This document shows, in pieces, positions 25,701-32,300 of a stretch of 33,682 bases of DNA. The notes beneath the pieces are model-generated. The model was not told the DNA's origin. It ran no database searches and worked only from the letters and a program-made list of their open reading frames with translations. How positions within the stretch are numbered: position 1 is the first letter of the stretch; each line of letters begins with the position of its first letter. The DNA comes from Roseivirga sp. (GTDB taxonomy: Bacteria > Bacteroidota > Bacteroidia > Cytophagales > Cyclobacteriaceae): assembly GCA_021404565.1 (NCBI GenBank), contig JAAWWF010000049.1:1-33682 (forward strand). Reading direction: 5' to 3'. The translations under genes were made by a program, and so were the position numbers.

Positions 25701-26024
25701 ATCAGCATTTTCCGGAATATTACTGATGGTAATGACATAGCTACTACCTGATCCACTAAGTCCCGAAATTCTTGCCTCAGTAAGTTGCTGAGAGGCCTCA
25801 ATTATGAAATCATCTTTGTCTACCCCGGTAACCTCTTCATTAAAAGTGATATCGAATTTTACCGAACTGGCACTACTGGCTGGTGTCCCTGATACTTTGA
25901 TGCTTTTGACAAAAGGTTTGCCGGACTGAGCGGGAAGAGAATGGGACAAGAAGCAAAGCAGTACCACGACAGGTAAACTCTGAAATAACCTTCGTAAGAC
26001 GGGGTGTGTTTTGACTGCCTTCAT
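22785..26024 (-). CDS. Hybrid histidine kinase with adhesin-type ectodomain and LuxR-type HTH
   Basis: 1079 residues from ATG 26024. The signal peptide (SLPVVVLLCFLSHSLPAQ) ends near residue 33. A Big_12-like Ig (about 37-135; SGTPASSASSVKFDITFNEE) leads through YHYAGAAFDVSRAVFAGDSE into five blade-like repeats (about 145-413; PRSLAFNLQGDKMFMIG). A Y_Y_Y-like domain (about 420-525), a membrane segment (about 531-551) and a coiled coil follow. The H-box FFANISHELRTPL has His613. The ATPase domain has IVNNLLSNALKF, DNGEGI and GGTGIGLAL. The receiver has Asp918 in LSDVMMPVMDG. A LuxR-type HTH is at about 1017-1065 (LSEREVEVIRLIAKRYSNPE, VSRNTVKTHLKNIYSKM). All key signalling residues are present. 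Typical HTCS carry Reg_prop repeats and an AraC HTH; both are replaced here. The ectodomain is homologous to the two N-terminal modules of the secreted protein encoded downstream, with a gap of about 185 bp on the same strand, suggesting co-expression or a shared ligand. Confidence 0.94.
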   Translation of the reverse strand: MKAVKTHPVLRRLFQSLPVVVLLCFLSHSLPAQSGKPFVKSIKVSGTPASSASSVKFDITFNEEVTGVDKDDFIIEASQQLTEARISGLSGSGSSYVITISNIPENADGVISVDLRDSGTGIMSAARAVAGGFTQGLYHYAGAAFDVSRAVFAGDSESFSFTDQESHAFSLEFTPDGSKMFIMGFRNKTIYQYHLTTAFDISTATYTGDQESFSVFSQEINPRSLAFNLQGDKMFMIGSARDRVFEYTLSSPFDISTATYSGVERSFNIKKQGNFPYSMSFNNDGTKLFTAEMREANVNEYHLSRAFDVSTARYAGGKEKLSSAAQESLPVSLKFNMDGTRMYLLGNEENDINEYVLETPFDVSTASYHGDIERFSVADQDGDPRSVTFNGDGTKMFILGNGEDQVLEYVLDSGPLLLTQSSILKVVRENPANPPVEVIQDETETVQLTADEQNVVFQYQTNSTNQSDMVEYQTILEGAEEYWSAWTSDSKKEYSRLGHGTYTFKVKAHNRYGQESTLSELTFSIQRPWYFTFWAYMLYTAILITLIWRIVKFNTKRLEKEKKDLEKIVEQRTAEIATRMSEVEEANILIKEQADRLQELDKVKSRFFANISHELRTPLTLINAPLESLIENGKIEDEEVLKTLGVARKNGGSLLSLVEEILDLTKLEAGKLKLIENPVRLSEFVNDTLKGYETGFQKKSINLLVDFQPDDNLTVLMDANYAGKIVNNLLSNALKFTPEHGCIKVCVQYKAERPDLLQLSVEDNGEGIHPNDVKHIFDRFYQSEQPGQKAVGGTGIGLALAKELALLFEGDLKVESELGKGSMFSFEFPLKEVTEEVIVPLSKAETVSVDSALKETIHRYAVRFEVGKPVLLVTEDHPEMRAFIVQTLQPYFEIRQAENGKVALEILKAERIDIVLSDVMMPVMDGFELLESIKQDKSLHEVSLIMLTARADQEDKLFALTMGIDDYLTKPFHASEFLARIKNILENRIKILRELKGLEGAESGGFTADSRALMKTYDLSEREVEVIRLIAKRYSNPEIAEALHVSRNTVKTHLKNIYSKMDIRSRVEVTDKLSDFAEV
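24785..25590 (-). repeat. Five blade-like repeats in the kinase ectodomain
   Basis: Five units of about 57 residues, each with the pattern AFDVSTAxYxGDxESFSV, then xxPRSLxFNxDGTKMFxxG and a short acidic/polar turn ending EYxL. They are the same repeat type as in gene 3, in the same number per module. Five units are few for a closed propeller of this length, so a blade may be completed by adjoining sequence. Confidence 0.85.
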
Positions 26025-26025
26025 G

Positions 26026-26062
26026 AAAAAAGTCCCTTGAGATCTTAACAGGGTGATCTCAA
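26026..26062 (-). promoter_or_regulatory. Terminator-like hairpin directly before the kinase start codon
   Basis: TTGAGATC (26037-26044) and GATCTCAA (26055-26062) form a perfect 8-bp stem with a 10-nt loop. In the direction of gene 4 the stem is followed by GGGAC, six T and then C-ATG (26024). The layout resembles an attenuator or a translation-control hairpin; the 5-nt gap before the T run makes it a weak intrinsic terminator. It could equally be an operator for a dimeric regulator. Confidence 0.45.
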
Positions 26063-26240
26063 AAAGTTAAGATAGAGTGTCAGTCGAAATTGACAAAGAA
26101 ACACTGTATAGAAGAGCCAAACAATCATCTTTAGCCATATTTCATACAGTACTCTCCGTTTTAAATTCAATTCATGACAAGGGGGGGGTACAGATAAGGT
26201 GTACATCCTAACGGCTTCAACCACAAGTACTGTAAACAAG

Positions 26241-26292
26241 AAAAAAATCAGCCATACCTCAGCATGACCAGCTTTTTGTTTTGTAGGCTGAG
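26241..26292 (-). terminator. Possible terminator of gene 5
   Basis: On the minus strand, downstream of the TAG of gene 5, CTCAGC (26292-26287) can pair with GCTGAG (26263-26258) across a 23-nt loop. Seven T follow about 10 nt later (26247-26241). The stem is short and the loop long, so support is weak; position is the main argument. Confidence 0.3.
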
Positions 26293-26327
26293 AGAGCTAC
26301 TGGCTTGATGGCTTTCTTCCTGTTATT

Positions 26328-29300
26328 CTACTTCTTCACCATCACCTTTTTCCTTATGATCTTATGGCCATCGTAGAGCTGAACAATGTAGAGCCCGCTG
26401 TTGTAATCAGATACATCCACCTTCAGGGTTTTCTTTTTGTAAGCTTCCTGTCTGAACACGGGCAGTCCGGCAGCATCATACATGTAGATATCCACAGCTT
26501 CTGCACTGAGCTCAGATAGATCCAGGGTCAGGATTTCGTTGGCAGGGTTAGGGTACACACTGATCTCTTCAGTGGTTCCTGTGCTTTGCAGGTTCGTGAA
26601 ATCTTCTTTAGTCGATATTGCAGTATCTGTAAAACCAAGTGTCAGCTGATTGGAGGCTGTATTTCCATTACCGGCTATATCTTCGGCTGCATTGGCATTG
26701 ATGGATACATCTACGGCCCCACCTGATGAGTTGACCAGGAATGAATAAGTGGTAGGACTTATTTGTTTCAGGTCACTCGCTATGCCACCTGCTACGGTAA
26801 TTTCTTCAAGAGTCAGGCCACTCACCGCTTCGCTAAAAACAGCATTGACCTGTTGACCGGCTACAGAACTTCCGGCAATATCAATCGTCACATCGGGACC
26901 AGTAAAATCAATGGTCAGGGTAAACGGATCACTGGTTATACTGCGGTTGCCTGCCAGATCAAATGCCTCAACCGTCATATCAGCGGTAAACTGCGGCAGG
27001 TTAAACCTGCTGATATCCAGCATCCAGTCTCCATTGGCATCGGCCTGCACTGTACCGATTTTACCTCCGGGAGAGAAGACATCTACACTGGAACCAGCTT
27101 CAGCCGTTCCATGAACGAGTATATTACGATCACTGGTGACTCCATCGGTATCGCTACTGCCTGTATCATCACTGATACCCGTGATAGCCGGCCTGGCCGG
27201 GGCTGTGAAGTCGATGGTCAGGGTAAAGGGATCACTTGTTGCGCTGCGATTACCTGCCAGGTCAATAGCCTCTGCCGTCATATCAGCCGTAAACTGGGGT
27301 AGGTTAAACCTGCTGATATCCAGTACCCAGTTGCCATTGGCATCGGCCTCAACCGTACCGATTTTGCCTCCAGGTGAGAATACATCTACAGCAGCACCTG
27401 CCTCGGCCGTTCCATAAACGAGTATGTTGCGATCACTAGTCACACCATCGGTATTGCTGCTACCTGTATCATCACTGATTCGGGTGACGGCTGGTTTGGC
27501 AGGAGCTGTAAAGTCTATCGTCAGCGTAAATGGATCACTTGTTGCGCTGCGGTTACCTGCCAGGTCAAAGGCCTCAGCCGTCATATTGGCGGTAAACTGC
27601 GGCAGATTAAACCTGCTGATATCCAGCATCCAGTCGCCATTGGCATCGGCCATAACCGTACCTATTTTGCCTCCGGGTGAGAACACATCCACAGAAGCAC
27701 CGGCCTCAGCGGTTCCATAAACAATGATGTTACGATCACTGGTTATACCATCCGCATTGCTGATACCCGTATCATCGCTTATGTGGGTGATAGCAGGCTT
27801 GGCCGGAGGCGTAAAGTCGATAGTCAAAGTAAAGGGATCACTTGTCTCGCTGCGGTTACCTGCCTGATCAATGGCCTCAGCCGCCATACTTGCCGTGAAC
27901 TGAGGAAGATTGAATCTACTGATATCAAGTGTCCAGTCTCCGTTGGCATCAGCCTGAACGGTACCAATTCTGCCTCCCGGTGAGAAGACATCTACATTGG
28001 CATCTGCTTCCGCTGTTCCATAAACGAGTATGTTGCGATCACTGGTCACACCATCAGTAGCACTGCTGCCGGTGTCATCTGATATACCTGTAATCACAGG
28101 CTTATCAGGAGCGGTTACATCTGTTACTGTTATATCAAAGCTCTGCTCTGCTCTTCCTCCATTGCCATCAGTAGCCTCAAGGCGAACCCTGTGAACCCCT
28201 AAAGGAGCAGCAAATTTTTGAGTCAGTCGTATATCGGAAAGCTCTAGTTTTCTTACTTTACTGGTACTTTCATCGGCTATATACAGGTTCCCGTTACCGT
28301 CAAAATCAAGAGCATTCGGGAAACCGAATCCAGCATTCGTTCCGACACCATCACCATATTCTCCCGAACCAGCAATTGTGGTTACAACCCCGTTATCAGT
28401 AATCTTCCTGATCAGATTATTCTCCCGGTCAGCAACATAGATATTGTCATCAGCATCAACTACCACTCCGGCTGGAAAAGCAAAAGAGGCTTCCGTTCCT
28501 GTGCCATCCTGACTACCTCTGTTTTTTGAACCGGCAATAGTAGAGACTATGCCATCGGTAGAAACCTTCCGTACTGAATGTTCGGCCAATACAATCAAGT
28601 TGTCCTGGCTATCGAAGGTAAGTCCCTGTATAAAATGGATAGGGGCTGTATTTACGGGGCCATCCACATTGTCGGGCACTCCGGTACCTGCAAAGTCTGT
28701 TACTACACCTTCCGGTGTTATTTTTCTTATGAGGGACCCATGCCCTACATATACATTCCCTTCCGAGTCAACAGCCATGGCAAAAATGTATGAGAAAGAA
28801 GCTGAAGTGCCTGTACCGTTGGCTACTTCATCATTCCCGGAACCTGCCAGTGTAGAAACCACGCCTTCAGGAGTGATTTTTCTAACTCTGTAGTTGTAGG
28901 TATCAGTCACATAGATATTGTTATTTGCATCGATAGCGATATCTGTGAGCGTATTAAACTGCGCATCACTTCCAGTACCATCGGCATAACCTGAAGAGCC
29001 ACCCGCCAGGAGGTTGACGGTGCCATCAGTCGACACTTTATAAACAGCATCATCGCCAAGAACATAAATGTTATCCAAACCATCCACAACAAGGCCATTC
29101 AACGAGCCATTGACTTCACTTGTGGTACTCACTGTCGCAGTGGGAGCCTGTTCGAGCCGAAGCCAGGCGGGAATCTCCAGTCCTGAAATCGTGACTTGAT
29201 CTCCATCGGAGTCAGCAACACTAATCGGATACTTGTAGGCAACATTATCGGCAACTGTGGTAATTCCGGATGAAGTAAATACCGGGGCATTGTTTGGAGA

Positions 29301-32300
29301 TTTCACAGTAATGGTAAAGCTCTGCTCAGCCGTACCTCCATCGGCATCTTCGGCCTTCAATGTCACATTATGGCTACCTACCTGACCTGCCGGGTTGCCC
29401 GTCAACCTGGTTTCGGATATGGCAATTCTCCTAATGGCGTCATTTCTTCTATCTGCCGAATAAAGTACCTGGTTTGCGTCAATGGCCAACCCTATCACTT
29501 CACTGAACCTGGCATCGGTACCTAAACCATCTTTGAAACCATTTTCGCTGGACTTTCCGGCATAGGTCGTAACCACTCTATTTCTGTCAATTTTACGAAT
29601 CCTGTCAACCTCATTTACATATAGATTTCCCGATTTATCGATAGCTATACCAGTGGGAGCAAAGAAGCCCGCCTCGGTTCCCGTACCATCGGCATCCCAT
29701 CCGGCAGCTCCTCCCCCCACAAATACACTCACATATCCGGAGGGTGAAATCTTCCTGATGACATCATTGAAGAATTCGGTTACATAAAAATTACCAAACT
29801 CATCTCTGACAATTGAATGTGGAGAATAAAACGAAGCGTTCGTACCAAAACCGTCAACGAAACCTGGATTCTTTCCGGCAAAAACCGTTACCTCTCCAGA
29901 TGGAGATACTTTGTTAATTTGATGCTTTTGTTGGTCTACAACGAAAATATTTCCTTCATCATCGAAAGTCATCCCACTGAGAAAACCGAAAGATTCACCA
30001 GTTGTAGTAATGGTAGTAACGACACCGTTCGCATCTATGCGCCTGATATAACTCTCAGTACCATTATCCAAAACATACAGGTTGTCATTCGGACCTACGG
30101 TTAAAGTATACGGATTGCCAAAAGAGGCCATCGTGCCTGTGCCATCAACATATCCTGTACTTCCTGAACCTGCCAAAACGGTGATTAAACCTTCGGGATT
30201 TATTTTCTTTACCGCCTTGCCCAAAACATCCGTAACATAAATATTAAAATCAGCATCTACAGCAACCCCGTTAGCTTCATCAAGGAGGAGTTCTGTGCCT
30301 GTCCCACTACTACTACCAATAGCCTCTGAAACCGCGAGTGTTGTTACTACTGCTTCTGAAGTCTCGAGGGTGAGCCAACCCGGAATGGTATTGGCAGTAA
30401 TGGTAAAAGGATCACAGTTATCATCTTCGACCAACACCAAATAGTCATAGATGGTATTTTCTGTGACTTCTTCTAAGGGTAAACTCGTAAAAACAGGATC
30501 AACGTTTATTACCACCGGGACAACACTGATGGTTAGCATCACAGTTAGCCCCTGGTTGTTGGCGTCATCCCTAACCTGTAACTCAATTTTATAGTCATTG
30601 TCTCCATTGAGGTTTAGCGGGTTCTGAAAATCCGGTGGGTTTTTGAATGTAACCTCTCCGGACAGTGAGTTAATATCAAACAAGGACTCATCGTAGCAAT
30701 CACCCAAACTGTAAGTAAGGACGGCTTTATTATTTGAATCAATCGCACGGGCAGTATACACAACACCCGTGCCAGCCTCGACAAAATTCACCGAATGATC
30801 GGACACAATAATTGGTGAAGTAGCGTCAAATACGCTCAAAGTAAAAGCCTGCTCAGTTGTGCCGCCATTACCGTCAGTAGCAGATAAAGTAACGCTATGT
30901 GTTCCTACCTGATCAACAGGGTTTCCTTCAAGAAGTGTCGAAAAGGGAGTGATTCTTCGGATGACATTATTAAACTGATCGCCAACAAAAATTAATCCAT
31001 CCGGGCCAATGGCGAGCGAGGTAACACTTCTGAACTGCGCATTTGTTCCTTTTCCATTTATAAAACCATATCCTTGCCCCCCTGCGACAGTTGTCACCAC
31101 ACCTTGCGGAGTTACTTTTCTGATTTTGTTATTTTCTGATTCAGTCACGTAGAAATTACCCGACTTATCAATATCAATATCTGTGAGTTGACTAAATCGA
31201 GCGCTAGTCCCTGTTCCGTCCAAATCACCCCTGGTACCATTCCCGGCAAAAGTGGTAACTACCCCAGTCAAAGACATTTTGCGTATACGATGACCACTGC
31301 CTTCAATGATATAAATATTTCCATCATGTCCCAAAGCCATATTTGAGGCTCCCCAAAACTGTGCATCGGTTCCGGTTCCATCGGCCGAACCGGATGTTCG
31401 ACTGCCTGCTATGGTGGTGACAACTCCCTCCGGGGTTATTTTCCTAATTCTACTGCCGTGGCCATCAGACACATACAAATTCTGATCATTATCAAAGACC
31501 AAGCCTCTTGGGGAAAGAAATTTTGTATTCGTACCGGTACCATCTAAAAAGCCAAATTCTGATCTACCAGCCAAGGTTGTAACTACTCCATCAGATGATA
31601 TCTTTCTAATTCTATGACCACTCCATTCGGTGACATAAACATTTCCGTTGTCATCAACAGCAATACTACTCGGCCCATTAAATGAAGCTTCTGTACCCGT
31701 GCCGTCTACAGAACTCTTGCTTCCACTTCCAACAAATGTCGAAACCACTCCCTCAGGGGTTATTTTGCGAATCAAATTATTTCGGGTATCAACAGCATAT
31801 ATATTTCCAAAGGCGTCAACAGCAACGGCACCAACCCGGTCAAACGATGCTTCAGTACCTGTACCATCAACACTTTGCTGTATTCCTGAGCCCACAAATG
31901 TGGTGACATCATATCCGTTTCTTGAAAAACTTAACCAGCCTGGTACACCACCTGAAACTATCACCTCATCTCCATCAGCGTCCATGGTATTTATTGAATA
32001 CTTGTACAATTCATTATCATTGACTGAAGTGAGGGGTACAGAAATGAATACCGGGTTATTATCTGAGCGGGTAACCGTAACCGTAAAGGTTTGCTCAGCG
32101 GTTCCTCCATTGACCGTATTAGCTCTTAGCACCACAGGATACTCCCCTTCCTGACCGGCAGGGTCACCTTTAAGCCTGGTTTCAGTGATGGCCAGCTTTC
32201 TGATAGCGTGATTAGCATCATCTGCAAAGTAGAGAACCTGATTTCTGTCAATCGCTAACCCTCCATTTCCTGCAAAAGCGGCCTCTGTGCCGATTCCATT

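Larger units (their letters stand above)
26025..26327. other. 303-bp intergenic region between genes 5 and 4
   Basis: It holds a possible terminator for gene 5 (26241-26292), a run of eight G (26181-26188) and a perfect inverted repeat close to the gene 4 start (26037-26062). A short minus-strand frame (about 26206-26045 from its first ATG, hydrophobic, ending inside the inverted-repeat loop) crosses the G tract; I do not regard it as a supported gene. No clear Bacteroidota promoter consensus was recognised, though an imperfect TTTG ... TTTCTTTG pair occurs on the minus strand about 80-110 bp upstream of the gene 4 ATG. Confidence 0.5.

Noticed and set aside
26045-26239. Minus-strand 64-codon hydrophobic frame in the gene 5-gene 4 gap
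   Set aside because: The longest form starts with TTG, it contains the G8 tract, and it ends inside the inverted-repeat loop. A leader peptide is conceivable but nothing beyond hydrophobicity supports it.
26763-27302. Plus-strand frame of 179 codons opposite the Big_6 repeats of gene 5
   Set aside because: A near-copy appears opposite the same repeats in gene 3 (17068-17382), so it follows from the repeat DNA and not from an independent gene.
31648-32154. Plus-strand frame of 168 codons opposite gene 5
   Set aside because: Antisense to NHL repeats, with the same mirrored PVPSTLxxPEPTNVVTT pattern; no independent coding evidence.
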